Source: Halopseudomonas salina (GTDB lineage Bacteria > Pseudomonadota > Gammaproteobacteria > Pseudomonadales > Pseudomonadaceae). Taken from it: 64,000 bases of DNA. The position numbers and the translations under genes were made by a program. The stretch spans positions 124,001-188,000 of the forward strand of contig NZ_VTTI01000007.1 in assembly GCF_008641105.1 (NCBI RefSeq), written 5' to 3'. Below the pieces are notes generated by a model. It searched no databases. It was not told where the DNA came from and saw only the letters and a list, made by a program, of their open reading frames with translations. Shown here piece by piece: positions 9,880-19,220 of this stretch (position 1 is its first letter; each line of letters begins with the position of its first letter).

Positions 9880-11199
9880 ATGCACGCATTCCCGGCCACC
9901 CTTGTTGTTGGCCTGCTCGCTTTTTCGTTAAGCGGCTGCAGCAGCCTGCCGGACCGCGAAGAGGTCTGGTCGCGCTCCAGCGACTTCTTCAACCAGTCGG
10001 CAGAGGTGCTCAAGGCTCAGCGCAAACGCCTGGCCAACTTCGCCGGCAGTCTGGTGAGCAGCAAGGATGACGAGGCCCGCGATAAGGAAGTCAGCGCCCT
10101 CTTCGCCCAACCCTATATAGACCCACTGACCCGTTATCTGGAGGAGCGCTCGGGCGATGACCGTTTCGCTGCCCAGCTCGCACGGGTGGCTGCCGAGCGT
10201 AACCGTCGCTGCGCAGATATCGCTGATACCTACGCCGATCGCACGGCCACTCGCGACAACCTGCAGCGCATGCGTCGCGGTTATCTGTATTCATGCCCTA
10301 CCGAGGTTCAACGCTTTGCCGCTCGCGTCGATTCCGGCACGAATACCACCACGGCCAGTCGCTCTGATTCAACCAGGGCCGCCCAGGTTGCCCGGCCCGG
10401 AAAGCAGGTTGAGAGCCCCGCCGCACGCCCTGTCAGCTCAGCCAGCAGCGACCAGCCGGACACCGAGCTGGAAGATGCGCTGAGCCGGCGACAACACAGC
10501 GACTGCTATCTGCTGTTTACTATTCGCAACAACACCCAGGCTCTTGAGGCGTGCGAACCGCTGGCTGCCGAGGGCGATGCCAAGGCGCAACATCACATGG
10601 CCCAACTGGCACTCATGAGTAACAACACCTCCAGTGCTGCTGACTGGGCAAAACAATCGGCGGCCCAGAAGTACCCGCCCGGACAGCTCGCTCTGGGCCT
10701 GCTGCTGCAGGACGGTCGTGGCATAGCCAAGGATCCCATCCGCGCCCATGGCCTGCTGAAAAGCGCCGCAGATCAGGGGCTTGCCGAGGCCGCCTATTAC
10801 ACCGGCCTGAGCTTCCAGACAGGTACCGGGGTGAGCGCCAATGCAGCGAACGCAGCAAGGTACCTGGAAAAAGCGGCTGCAAGCGGGCACATCCCGGCCT
10901 ACTTTGCCCTGGCAGAGTTGCATGAAGGCAGTGCTCCCGAGCAGTCGCGCTATTGGCTGGATCAGGCTGCGCGCAAGGGCTCGGCCCGTGCCCAGTATCT
11001 GTTGGGCGAAAGCTATGCGCGGGGCACCCACGGCCAGACCGATAACGAAGCCGCCTATGTCTGGTACAGCCTTGCGTTGCTCAACGGCCACGACGACGCC
11101 AAAGCTGGTATTGAACGGCAAGAAAAGCTGTTGACAGGCAGTCAGCTGGCGACCGCCCGATCACGCGTCGAGGACGGGATTAACGGTCGATGGGACTGA
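9880..11199 (+). CDS. Sel1-repeat lipoprotein
   Basis: 439 residues beginning with a lipoprotein signal peptide (lipobox LSGC, Cys19 or so), a polar region of about 150 residues, then Sel1-type (SLR/TPR-like) helical repeats with the pattern LGLLLQDGRGI..AAYYTGLSFQTGTGV. Such proteins are usually periplasmic scaffolds for protein-protein contacts. ATG 9880 has GGAG 6 nt upstream; a longer reading from 9859 would put residues before the signal peptide and is rejected. The stop overlaps the next EAL gene by 10 bp, so the two are translationally linked. It sits between two paralogous EAL proteins and may modulate their periplasmic sensors (inference). Confidence 0.85.
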   Translation: MHAFPATLVVGLLAFSLSGCSSLPDREEVWSRSSDFFNQSAEVLKAQRKRLANFAGSLVSSKDDEARDKEVSALFAQPYIDPLTRYLEERSGDDRFAAQLARVAAERNRRCADIADTYADRTATRDNLQRMRRGYLYSCPTEVQRFAARVDSGTNTTTASRSDSTRAAQVARPGKQVESPAARPVSSASSDQPDTELEDALSRRQHSDCYLLFTIRNNTQALEACEPLAAEGDAKAQHHMAQLALMSNNTSSAADWAKQSAAQKYPPGQLALGLLLQDGRGIAKDPIRAHGLLKSAADQGLAEAAYYTGLSFQTGTGVSANAANAARYLEKAAASGHIPAYFALAELHEGSAPEQSRYWLDQAARKGSARAQYLLGESYARGTHGQTDNEAAYVWYSLALLNGHDDAKAGIERQEKLLTGSQLATARSRVEDGINGRWD

Positions 11200-13604
11200 A
11201 AAACCTCGCTGACATGAGGATGAAGCGCCTGATCATGCTCATCCTCACCTTGCTCGCCGGTGTTTTTCTCGTGGGCATGTTGGTGATGTCATCACTGAAT
11301 CTGGATTTTTCCCAACAGGCAATGGCGGAGCTGCGCCAGAAACAGATTACCGATATTTTTCAGGCCAACCTGAACCGGATCAACGCCCACCACCAGTTGA
11401 TGGAACAGAATACCTCAAGCCTGGCCAACCTGGGCGAGACGCTCTACCGCAGCAGGGAAATGGCTCAGGGCGACGCAGCCCAAGCGCTTGCTACCAGTCT
11501 CGAGAATGGGCTGCGCAGAATGCCTCAGGCCTACGGTGCAGAAATCTGGTACAACCGCCCGGGCAATGGTAATCAATCCGGGCAGGACGTTTCGGCCTAT
11601 GCCTATCGCAACGCAGGTCTGATCCGTACTCAATCTGACGGAAACCTCTATCACAGCAGGAACTGGTACAGCCGGGTTCTGCCTGAAGTTACTGCCGGCG
11701 GGGAACCCCTGGAGCGCACCGGTTTTTTCTGGACGCCTGCCTACTACAAGGAGCTGATCGATAACGTGGTGATCAGCCTCACCACCGAAATGCGGGACGC
11801 CCAGGGAGCGGTTATCGGGCTGGCATCTACCGACTGGCGCGCAGACGACATCATCAATCTGGTCAGTGGCGTCAAGGTGACGCCGGGTACCTTTGCCTTC
11901 CTACTGGATAACGAAAACCGCAATCTGTCGAGCCTAGCCTACGCCGACGACGTGCTGGCAGCCCAACGCAAGATCGATGCGATAATCAACTCGAACCTGC
12001 ATGACCGCGTTGGCGGCTCCCGGCCCCAGTCTGCGGTGATTTCCGGAAGCCTGCTGGTGGCCCCGATGCAAACCATGCCGCTGACGGTGGATGACCAGCA
12101 ACATCTGCTTTTTTACAGCCGAACCCGGGCGGGTATGGTCTTTGGGGTGGGTGTACCCAAGACTGAAATTGATGCCGTATTGCTCCCCATGCGTGAGAGC
12201 AACCTGAAAATTGTCGCCCTGGTCAGCGCGGTTACCCTGGGGTTGACGTTACTGATCATGCTGATCGTCGCGCGCATACTCAACCGGGTACAGATTCTTT
12301 ACACCGACGCCCTGACCCAACTGCCCAACCGGGAAAAATTGCTGGTTGATCTGGAACGGTCCGACGTCGCCTCCCTGCTGCTGATCAATATCGACTCGTT
12401 CAAGGAGATCAATGATTTTTACGGCCACCAGTGTGGCGATCATGTCATCAGCCATCTGGCACTGGGCCTGCGGGATCTGTTGCTGCGGGACCGGGGCTGG
12501 GCTGCGTGCCGGCTATACCGCATGCCGGGGGACGAGTTGGCAATCTGGCTGCCCTCTGCCGAAAGCTCGGCGCAACTGGCCAGTCGTGCCGAATCCCTGT
12601 TGAGGTTTGTCAGCATGCTGCCGGTAACCTGGCAGCAGCAGACCATTCCGCTCAATGTGACCCTTGGCGTTGCCACCAGTCTTCAGCAGGACGGCTCCCA
12701 GCAAGCGGATGAGCAGTTGCTGACCTCGGCCAGCATCGCTCTGAAATCAGCGCGCATGGCCCGCACAGGTTATTGCATATACGACCCGGCACACCGTACC
12801 CGTGAAAGTTACGAACAGAACCTGATCTGGGCCAACCGCCTCAGGCGCGCCCTGGATGACGGACGTATCGTCCCCTATTTTCAGCCGATCCTGGATTTGC
12901 GCACCGGTCGTATCGAGAAGTTCGAATGTCTGGCGCGCATGATTGATGAAAATGGCAGCCCGATCTGTCCTGCCGAATTTCTAGGCGTGGCCAAGAAGAT
13001 CCGGCTCTACCGCTTGATCACACGCACCATGGTTACCCAGTGTTTCACCCGGTTTGCCGAGAATGATTATGCCTTCTCCCTGAACCTGTCATGCGAGGAC
13101 CTGCTCGATCCCGATCTGACCAACTTCATCGTCGACAAGCTCAAGGGCAGCCCTTCGCTGGCTTCGAGGCTGATCTTCGAGATTCTGGAGTCGGAGGGTA
13201 TCGAGAATTACGCTGAGGTGCGCCGCTTCATTGACCGGGTCAAGGCCCTGGGATGCCGCATTGCGATTGATGACTTTGGAACCGGTTACTCGAACTTCCA
13301 GCATCTGCTGCGCCTGAATGTCGACATTATCAAGATCGATGGCAGCCTGATTGAGCATATCGATACCGATCCGATCGCCCTGAACGTGACCCGCGGCATT
13401 CAGCAATTTGCTACGGGCCTGGGGATGCGCACTGTCGCCGAGTTTGTGCACAGCAAGGCAGTGCTCGAGTGCGTTCGTCTACTCAATATCGATGATGTGC
13501 AGGGCTATCACATTGGCAAGCCTTCCCCGCATCTGGTTACCGAGCCGGAGAACGGCAGGCCCCTGCCAAGAATCACTCTGCTCAGCAACATCAGAAAGTC
13601 ATGA
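11190..13604 (+). CDS. Membrane EAL phosphodiesterase with degenerate GGDEF domain (paralogue 2)
   Basis: 804 residues with the same layout as the protein at 7410-9803: membrane anchor, periplasmic Cache-like domain containing RINAHHQLMEQNT (RINAHHQKMEQNT in the paralogue), second membrane segment, GGDEF-family domain with MPGDEL at residue 445 in place of GGDEF, and an EAL domain with ECLARM (Glu579) and DDFGTGYS (694-701). Expected activity is cyclic di-GMP hydrolysis only. The start overlaps the Sel1 lipoprotein gene by 10 bp. The pair arose by duplication, with the lipoprotein gene now between the copies. Confidence 0.88.
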   Translation: MGLKNLADMRMKRLIMLILTLLAGVFLVGMLVMSSLNLDFSQQAMAELRQKQITDIFQANLNRINAHHQLMEQNTSSLANLGETLYRSREMAQGDAAQALATSLENGLRRMPQAYGAEIWYNRPGNGNQSGQDVSAYAYRNAGLIRTQSDGNLYHSRNWYSRVLPEVTAGGEPLERTGFFWTPAYYKELIDNVVISLTTEMRDAQGAVIGLASTDWRADDIINLVSGVKVTPGTFAFLLDNENRNLSSLAYADDVLAAQRKIDAIINSNLHDRVGGSRPQSAVISGSLLVAPMQTMPLTVDDQQHLLFYSRTRAGMVFGVGVPKTEIDAVLLPMRESNLKIVALVSAVTLGLTLLIMLIVARILNRVQILYTDALTQLPNREKLLVDLERSDVASLLLINIDSFKEINDFYGHQCGDHVISHLALGLRDLLLRDRGWAACRLYRMPGDELAIWLPSAESSAQLASRAESLLRFVSMLPVTWQQQTIPLNVTLGVATSLQQDGSQQADEQLLTSASIALKSARMARTGYCIYDPAHRTRESYEQNLIWANRLRRALDDGRIVPYFQPILDLRTGRIEKFECLARMIDENGSPICPAEFLGVAKKIRLYRLITRTMVTQCFTRFAENDYAFSLNLSCEDLLDPDLTNFIVDKLKGSPSLASRLIFEILESEGIENYAEVRRFIDRVKALGCRIAIDDFGTGYSNFQHLLRLNVDIIKIDGSLIEHIDTDPIALNVTRGIQQFATGLGMRTVAEFVHSKAVLECVRLLNIDDVQGYHIGKPSPHLVTEPENGRPLPRITLLSNIRKS

Positions 13605-13613
13605 GCGACCGTC

Positions 13614-14048
13614 TTAACGGTAGATAATCGAGCCACGCATGGGCGCAAGCCTGTGCAGAAGCCGGTTCTGCGAGGTTACCGGCACCCCTTCCGCGGTCAT
13701 CGCGACAATCAGATTTTCCACCAGAGCGTTGAAGTCTCCCTCGGTAATATCCATACCGGCATGGCTATCTTCCATGCTGTCACCGGTATATTCGCAGGGC
13801 CCGCCACTTTCCATACATATCTGCTCGACCAGCTTTTCAAAAAGGCGGTCAATATCAGCGTCTACAAAATGACTGACGATGCGTTCATCATCGGCAATAT
13901 TGATCAGCAACCCCTCGACAATCCGCTCGATACCCGATTGCCCACCCAGAGCCTGGTACAACTCATCCTCGGCAGGTGGCGGAGCGGCGGAATGGGCGGC
14001 GCAGCCGCCCAGGGTCAGCGCGGCGACAAGTACAATCAGGTGACGCAT
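13614..14048 (-). CDS. Lipoprotein truncated haemoglobin (group 1-like)
   Basis: 144 residues. The N-terminus is a lipoprotein signal with lipobox LGGC (Cys16), unusual for a globin. The rest fits the truncated-haemoglobin family: LYQALGGQSGI at the start of the fold, HF at 60-61, and a likely proximal His96 in DSHAGMDIT. Family members bind O2 or NO at haem. The gene ends 9 bp from the convergent EAL gene and starts 7 bp after the DUF3034 stop, so it probably ends the minus-strand cupredoxin-EAL-DUF3034 operon. A role in binding O2 or NO in the envelope is inference. Confidence 0.8.
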   Translation of the reverse strand: MRHLIVLVAALTLGGCAAHSAAPPPAEDELYQALGGQSGIERIVEGLLINIADDERIVSHFVDADIDRLFEKLVEQICMESGGPCEYTGDSMEDSHAGMDITEGDFNALVENLIVAMTAEGVPVTSQNRLLHRLAPMRGSIIYR

Positions 14049-14055
14049 GGAGACC

Positions 14056-14913
14056 TCAGTAGCTCAGCTGCAGTGAAAGGTACAAGCCGGTCTGATCATC
14101 GAGAGTGGCGATTTCACCCAGATCGGCCCAGGCAGCGACAATCGAGACCCTTTTGGAAGGAAAATAACCGACGAACAGATCCTGCCAGTCGCTTTCTCCG
14201 GCAAAGGAGAGATTATCGGGCTTCTCCCGATACTCGAGACCCACGACCCATTGCGGATTGAGCAATATACCGACGCTCCCCTCCTTGAGCAGGCTGCGAC
14301 CGCTTCGACGATCACCACCAAAGCCCAGCAATCCGGTCTCGTTGGCGCGACTGTAGCGCAGCGTACCGTTGACCAGCAGGTTGTAGCCAAAGGCGCCACC
14401 CAGGAACAGACGGCTGGCGGCCAGATAGGCTTCGGTATCAGAATCACGTCGGGCGCCCACCGCGTCCGGAATAAAGAAATTGGTCTGGCGCTTATACTGC
14501 AGACCCAGCGCAACCTGAGGCAGCTGATCGTAGACCAGATCGCCGAACAGGCGGTACTTGGCGCCGAAAACATCCTGATTGAGACTGCGTTCGGGCAACC
14601 CGGCAGCCTTGGCCAGCGTGTCGATATCGAGTCGTTGCCGCGCGAATGACAGCTCGACGCGATTGGCATAACTGAAGCTTGCTCCCGCGGTATCCAGGCG
14701 ATAATCGCCGGTATCCACCCGGGTCGCGAACGCAGCGCCGCCCCACTGCTCACGGGTACCGTAACCGGACATCACCGCCCAGGGTACAATGCCGCCGCCA
14801 GCTGCGCCTTCTATCATGCTCGCTCCGCCCGTCGCCAGCAGGCGATCTCCGGGCTCAGCAACGGCGAAAACAGGCATGCAGCTCAACAGAGCTGCAACCA
14901 CTGCCTTTTTCAT
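14056..14913 (-). CDS. DUF3034 family outer-membrane-like protein
   Basis: 285 residues with a cleavable signal peptide (AVAEP cut near residue 20) and a body of alternating aromatic/hydrophobic strands ending in ...LYLSLQLSY, a typical beta-barrel C-terminus with a terminal aromatic. It matches my recollection of the DUF3034 family; the function is unknown. The ATG overlaps the stop of the upstream EAL gene by 4 bp, so the two are co-translated. The cupredoxin / EAL / DUF3034 order suggests one functional unit. Confidence 0.8.
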   Translation of the reverse strand: MKKAVVAALLSCMPVFAVAEPGDRLLATGGASMIEGAAGGGIVPWAVMSGYGTREQWGGAAFATRVDTGDYRLDTAGASFSYANRVELSFARQRLDIDTLAKAAGLPERSLNQDVFGAKYRLFGDLVYDQLPQVALGLQYKRQTNFFIPDAVGARRDSDTEAYLAASRLFLGGAFGYNLLVNGTLRYSRANETGLLGFGGDRRSGRSLLKEGSVGILLNPQWVVGLEYREKPDNLSFAGESDWQDLFVGYFPSKRVSIVAAWADLGEIATLDDQTGLYLSLQLSY

Positions 14914-17222
14914 GAATGCTCCGTCTGTTTGTACGTGTGTCTATTTTTCTCTAACCAGGCCTCCAGGTCCAGTGCCGCAATTGGCCGACTGATGTAGTAA
15001 CCCTGGGCGGTATCGCAGCCCAACGCCCTCAACCACTCCAGACTGATTGCGTTCTCTACACCTTCAGCTATGACCTTGAGGCCCATATTGTGGGCCAACT
15101 CGATTGTGGAGCGGACAATGACTGCATCCTCACTGCCCTCTGCCAGGTTCAGTACAAAGGACTTGTCGATCTTCAGATCCTGCACCGGCAGGCTCTTGAG
15201 CATCGCCAGTGAAGAATAACCGGTACCGTAATCGTCCACCGCAAGACTGATACCCATCTCACGCAGTTGGTGCAGGCTGCGCAGACTGCGCTCCGGGTTG
15301 ACCATCAGCGCGCTCTCGGTCACTTCAAAAGCCAGCATCGCCGGATCGATGCCATGCTTTTCCAGCACCTTTGCCACCTGATCGACAAAGTTCTCGTCAT
15401 CCAGATCCAGCGCGGAAATGTTCATTGCGACGCCGAGCTCGACGCCTTGATCAGCCCAGTGGCGCATCTGCGTCGCAATCGCGCCAAGAATCCACTGGGT
15501 CAGCTTGTGAATGCTTCCGGTCTGTTCGGCCAGCAGAATGAATTCATCTGGGCCAATAAAACCCAGCTCCGAGTGGTGCCAGCGCATCAGCGCCTCCACC
15601 TGCCTGACTTCACCGCTGGCGATGTCGAGTTTGGGCTGATAGACCACTGAAAGCTCACGCATCTGTGCTGCAAAATGGATGTCGCGAATCAGGCGCAGGC
15701 GGCGCATGTAGTCCTGGTCACGCTTGGCCTGGTAAACGGAGATGCGCATCGGTCCCGGATGCGCGTCGGCGGCGGCAATGGCAACCTGTCGCAACAGCTC
15801 GTCAGGATCGTCGCTATGATGCGGCCACGCCACCACACCGGCCAGCCACTCGAGGTTGAGCTTCATGCCGTCGTTGTCCATTCTCTCGGACAGAATGGTT
15901 ATCAGCCGGTCGGTGGTGATCACCGCCTGATCTGTCTCCATATTGTTGAGCACCAACAGAAAACCCTGTCCAGGGTGGTAGGCGAGCAACGAGTTGGTCG
16001 GTACGCGAGCACGGATGCGATCCGCCGAGGCGACTACCGTGTGAGAGTAGAAGGTCTGGCCACGGGCCTTGATCAGGTCTTCGGCACCAGACAGGTAAAA
16101 GGCAACCAGGGCACCGGAGCGGCCGGCAGAGAGAGAGTCAGCCAATCGCTCACGCGTTTTGGCCAGATTCCCAAGGCCAGTCAGAGGGTCGTGAAAGGCA
16201 TTGTGAGCTATCTGCCGTTCACGCTCGGCGATATCCTCGCGCATGGTGTCGATGCTTTCGGCAAGCCGGCCTAGCTCATCACTGCGTTTGAGGGTGACCA
16301 TGCTGGCGTAATCACCCTGACCGATGCGCCGCGCCGCTTCGGCAAGCAGGCTGACTGGTCGGGAAAGGCTTCCGGCCATCACATAGGCGGCAAGTGAGGA
16401 AACTCCCAGGGCAATCAGCGTGATCAGCAGTAGTTCGCGCTTGAGCAGGTCGAATATGGCCAGGGCGTCTTCCAGGGGACTGAGAAGCTGCGCCTTCACC
16501 TGTAAACCGTCCTGTTGCAGGAGTGTGATACGGGTGGCCAGGTAGACTTCTCCGTCCACATCCACAATGGACGACTCGGGCGTCTCCAGGCTCGCGATGG
16601 CATGGTCCATTGGCAGCGTGCCGACGCGATCGAGCACCTCATCACCTTGTGCGGTGATAAAGCTGACTTCCAGACCTGTCAGGCTGCGCATTTCCTCTGC
16701 CAGTTCCTGGGTAAGACGAAAGGCCATTGCTACCTGACCCACAGCCAGGGGCGCCATGACGACCGCATCGACCAGCAGGAAGGGTTGCTCATCAATCAAG
16801 GCCACCAGGGCGTTGGTGCTCAACGGTTGCAGGGCACTGAGCTCCACTTGCGAACCACTGACCTCCATCCGGCTGGACACCTGAATATTACCATCGGCGT
16901 CAAAAAACAGCGCTTCATCCGCTCCGATGCGGCGTGCCTGATTCAGCAAAGCCGAGCGAATTGTCGGCAGATCCCCCGAGGCAACCGCCTCGCGAAAGCC
17001 GAAGTCCGCAGCCAGCACCTCGGTCGCGCCGGCAAGCTCCTGAGCCCTCAGCTCCAGCAAACGGCTGAATACATTGGCGCCCACCTGCAGCTGTTGACGC
17101 GCCTGACGTTCTGCGGAGCTGTCAGTGGCGCTGTATACCGCAACAAAGACCGCGCCAAGTACCAGAGCAAGCAAACCCACCAATAGGAGGATCAGGCGCG
17201 TGCGCAGCCGCTCAATTCGCAT
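14910..17222 (-). CDS. Membrane EAL phosphodiesterase with HAMP and degenerate GGDEF domain
   Basis: 770 residues from ATG 17222: membrane segment 9-31, periplasmic sensor 32-262, membrane segment 263-285, HAMP (about 286-335), a GGDEF-like domain (about 340-497) whose active loop reads HPGQGF, so it is not a cyclase, and an EAL domain with intact EAL (543-545) and DDYGTGYS. Predicted to hydrolyse cyclic di-GMP in response to a periplasmic signal. Its start lies 11 bp inside the preceding cupredoxin gene and its stop overlaps the DUF3034 gene by 4 bp. An upstream in-frame extension would lie inside the cupredoxin gene and is rejected. Confidence 0.88.
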   Translation of the reverse strand: MRIERLRTRLILLLVGLLALVLGAVFVAVYSATDSSAERQARQQLQVGANVFSRLLELRAQELAGATEVLAADFGFREAVASGDLPTIRSALLNQARRIGADEALFFDADGNIQVSSRMEVSGSQVELSALQPLSTNALVALIDEQPFLLVDAVVMAPLAVGQVAMAFRLTQELAEEMRSLTGLEVSFITAQGDEVLDRVGTLPMDHAIASLETPESSIVDVDGEVYLATRITLLQQDGLQVKAQLLSPLEDALAIFDLLKRELLLITLIALGVSSLAAYVMAGSLSRPVSLLAEAARRIGQGDYASMVTLKRSDELGRLAESIDTMREDIAERERQIAHNAFHDPLTGLGNLAKTRERLADSLSAGRSGALVAFYLSGAEDLIKARGQTFYSHTVVASADRIRARVPTNSLLAYHPGQGFLLVLNNMETDQAVITTDRLITILSERMDNDGMKLNLEWLAGVVAWPHHSDDPDELLRQVAIAAADAHPGPMRISVYQAKRDQDYMRRLRLIRDIHFAAQMRELSVVYQPKLDIASGEVRQVEALMRWHHSELGFIGPDEFILLAEQTGSIHKLTQWILGAIATQMRHWADQGVELGVAMNISALDLDDENFVDQVAKVLEKHGIDPAMLAFEVTESALMVNPERSLRSLHQLREMGISLAVDDYGTGYSSLAMLKSLPVQDLKIDKSFVLNLAEGSEDAVIVRSTIELAHNMGLKVIAEGVENAISLEWLRALGCDTAQGYYISRPIAALDLEAWLEKNRHTYKQTEHS

Positions 17223-17874
17223 ACTTGCCGGCCGCCTTGTTGAAACGCTTCTGCAATGGGGACAGCGGCTTTTCAACCACCGCTTCCGCCATACCGTCAA
17301 CGGCCAGAGTCAGACTGTCGCTGGCGTGCAGATCAATACTGCCTAGGGTGACGGGCGGTGCGTCACCCAGGGTAGGATGCCACCAGGACACCACGGACTC
17401 GCCCGGGGGCAGATGCTCCAGGTCGAGTATCCCCTGCGGGTTGGATAGGCCATACCAGGGGCGATCGGTGACCAGAATATAGCCGATCATGGCATCGTGA
17501 ATATTGCAGCCCAATACCACCGGCCCAGCCTGTTCGAAGGTGACCGGAGGCGCTTCGGAGCCATGGAAAAGCCGCAGCTCGAAGGCTTTTGTCGGAGAGA
17601 ATGAGTACACATGGTGGCGAACATTATCGCCGTTGGGGAATCCGACATCCGTTCCGGCGGGCACAACTAGCACACGGGGTTGGAACTGAAGGTCGATCTG
17701 ATCCATCGAAGAGGACAGAGGCGGCCGCTGTGGGACACCCTCAACCAGGATCACTGCATCCTTCAGGGCGTTGCCCTGCTGATCCAGAACCGGCAGGGTG
17801 GCAGCCGGAATGGCGACGGCAGTGCTGGCCAGAAACACAGCCACGAGCATGGCCGGATAACGCGTAAAGTGCAT
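17212..17874 (-). CDS. Periplasmic cupredoxin-like protein (methylamine utilisation protein family)
   Basis: 220 residues with a signal peptide (cut near AIPAA, residue 25). Type 1 copper ligands are visible: His87/His88 in NVRHHVYSF, then Cys123, His126 and Met129 in GCNIHDAM. The sequence resembles the proteins annotated as methylamine utilisation protein, but no other methylamine genes are present, so that name should not be taken as function. ATG 17874 has GGGAG 8 nt upstream. It is first in the cupredoxin / EAL / DUF3034 / globin set and could be a copper or redox sensor partner of the EAL protein (inference). Confidence 0.8.
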   Translation of the reverse strand: MHFTRYPAMLVAVFLASTAVAIPAATLPVLDQQGNALKDAVILVEGVPQRPPLSSSMDQIDLQFQPRVLVVPAGTDVGFPNGDNVRHHVYSFSPTKAFELRLFHGSEAPPVTFEQAGPVVLGCNIHDAMIGYILVTDRPWYGLSNPQGILDLEHLPPGESVVSWWHPTLGDAPPVTLGSIDLHASDSLTLAVDGMAEAVVEKPLSPLQKRFNKAAGKYAN

Positions 17875-18000
17875 GATAACTCTCCCTGGCATGCGTTTCG
17901 GCAGCCCCCAAGCTCTGATGTCAGTCAAGGCTTCCCAGTATGCGCCGACTCGGTTAAACGTTAGCATACAGCCATTATTTGTACCTGTGCAGGAGTACCT

Positions 18001-18999
18001 ATGTCCAACCAAGCTGTTTCGCTATCTGTTCTGGATCTGTGTCCGGTCCCCCAGGGTGCGACCCCCGCGCAGGCGCTGAGCAATGCCATGGCCCTGGCCC
18101 AATATGCAGAGAGCCTGGGTTACCGCAGGTACTGGGTAGCGGAACATCACAATATGACCGGCATCGCGAGTGCCGCGACCTCCGTTGTCATGGGTTATCT
18201 GGCTGCGGGTACCTCGCGCATTCGTATTGGCTCGGGAGGCATCATGCTACCCAACCATGCACCCCTGCAGATTGCCGAACAGTTCGGCACCCTGGAGTCT
18301 CTCTATCCCGGCCGGATCGACCTGGGACTGGGGCGCGCCCCGGGTACCGATCAGGCTACCGCACAGGCACTACGTCATGGCCGCGGCGACGGCTCCGACT
18401 TCCCGCAGATGCTCGATGAATTGCGCCGTCTGTTTGCCGAGCCCCAACCAGGCCAGCGATTACAAGCTGTGCCCGGGGCCGGTCTCAAGGTTCCCATCTG
18501 GCTGCTCGGCTCGAGCACATTCAGCGCGCAGCTGTCTGCCGAGCTGGGACTGCCCTTTGCCTTTGCCGGCCAGTTTTCCCCTGATTTCATGTTCAGCGCA
18601 TTGCGTACCTACCGTGAGCACTTTCAACCGTCTGAGAGCCTGACGCAGCCCCACGTCATGCTGGGCATCAATGCCTATGTCGGTGAGAGCCGAGAGCACG
18701 CCGCCATGCTTGCTACCTCACACCAGCAAGCATTTCTTAACCTGATACGCGGACGCCCGGGCCCCTTGCCACCGCCGGTCGACGATATGGAACCGCTGTG
18801 GCAACCACACGAGAAGCACAGCGTGCTATCGACCCTGGCCGGCACACTGATCGGAGACAAGGAAACCGTCAGTCAGCAACTGGCCGATCTGCTTGAGCGC
18901 ACCGGTGCCGACGAGCTGATAGTGAGCAGCTCGATCCATGATCAGGCCCTGCGCAAGGACAGCTACCAACGGATGATGGAAGTGGCCGGCAAGGTGTGA
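18001..18999 (+). CDS. LLM class flavin-dependent oxidoreductase (luciferase-like monooxygenase)
   Basis: 332 residues of the bacterial luciferase-like TIM-barrel family, with the typical AEHHNM (active-site His region), [16 protein letters not shown] and [14 protein letters not shown] motifs. It resembles the MsnO8-type subgroup, which probably uses FMNH2 and O2; the substrate is unknown. ATG 18001 has GGAG 8 nt upstream. It is divergent from the cupredoxin gene and appears monocistronic. Confidence 0.88.
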   Translation: MSNQAVSLSVLDLCPVPQGATPAQALSNAMALAQYAESLGYRRYWVAEHHNMTGIASAATSVVMGYLAAGTSRIRIGSGGIMLPNHAPLQIAEQFGTLESLYPGRIDLGLGRAPGTDQATAQALRHGRGDGSDFPQMLDELRRLFAEPQPGQRLQAVPGAGLKVPIWLLGSSTFSAQLSAELGLPFAFAGQFSPDFMFSALRTYREHFQPSESLTQPHVMLGINAYVGESREHAAMLATSHQQAFLNLIRGRPGPLPPPVDDMEPLWQPHEKHSVLSTLAGTLIGDKETVSQQLADLLERTGADELIVSSSIHDQALRKDSYQRMMEVAGKV

Positions 19000-19017
19000 A
19001 ATAACTGCTGAAGTTGT

Positions 19018-19046
19018 TTGCCGAACTATCGGCAAGCGCCTAGAAT
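19018..19046 (+). promoter_or_regulatory. Sigma-70 promoter of tRNA-Gly
   Basis: TTGCCG (19018-19023) and TAGAAT (19041-19046) are separated by 17 bp, followed by a GC-rich discriminator (GCGCAGCACGCG) typical of stringently controlled stable-RNA promoters. The mature tRNA begins 21 bp after the -10 element. The -35 is one arm of an inverted repeat TTGCCG-N6-CGGCAA. Confidence 0.7.
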
Positions 19047-19066
19047 GCGCAGCACGCGAATGCGAT

Positions 19067-19140
19067 GCGGGTGTAGCTCAATGGTAGAGCAGAAGCTTCC
19101 CAAGCTTACGACGAGGGTTCGATTCCCTTCACCCGCTCCA
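19067..19140 (+). tRNA. tRNA-Gly (anticodon CCC)
   Basis: 74 nt including an encoded CCA. The acceptor stem pairs GCGGGTG with CACCCGC, the D-arm contains TAGCTCAATGGTAGAGC, the anticodon loop is TTCCCAA (anticodon CCC, reads GGG), and the T-arm is GAGGGTTCGATTCCCTT. It closely resembles E. coli glyU. The anticodon stem has one G-A mismatch at its outer pair. Confidence 0.95.
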
Positions 19141-19220
19141 ACCAATAAGTCTCCTGCACTGCAGCACTTCCCCTAGCTTGCCGGTATCATGCCTGCCGTT
19201 GAAACTACCGCGGACTGCCC

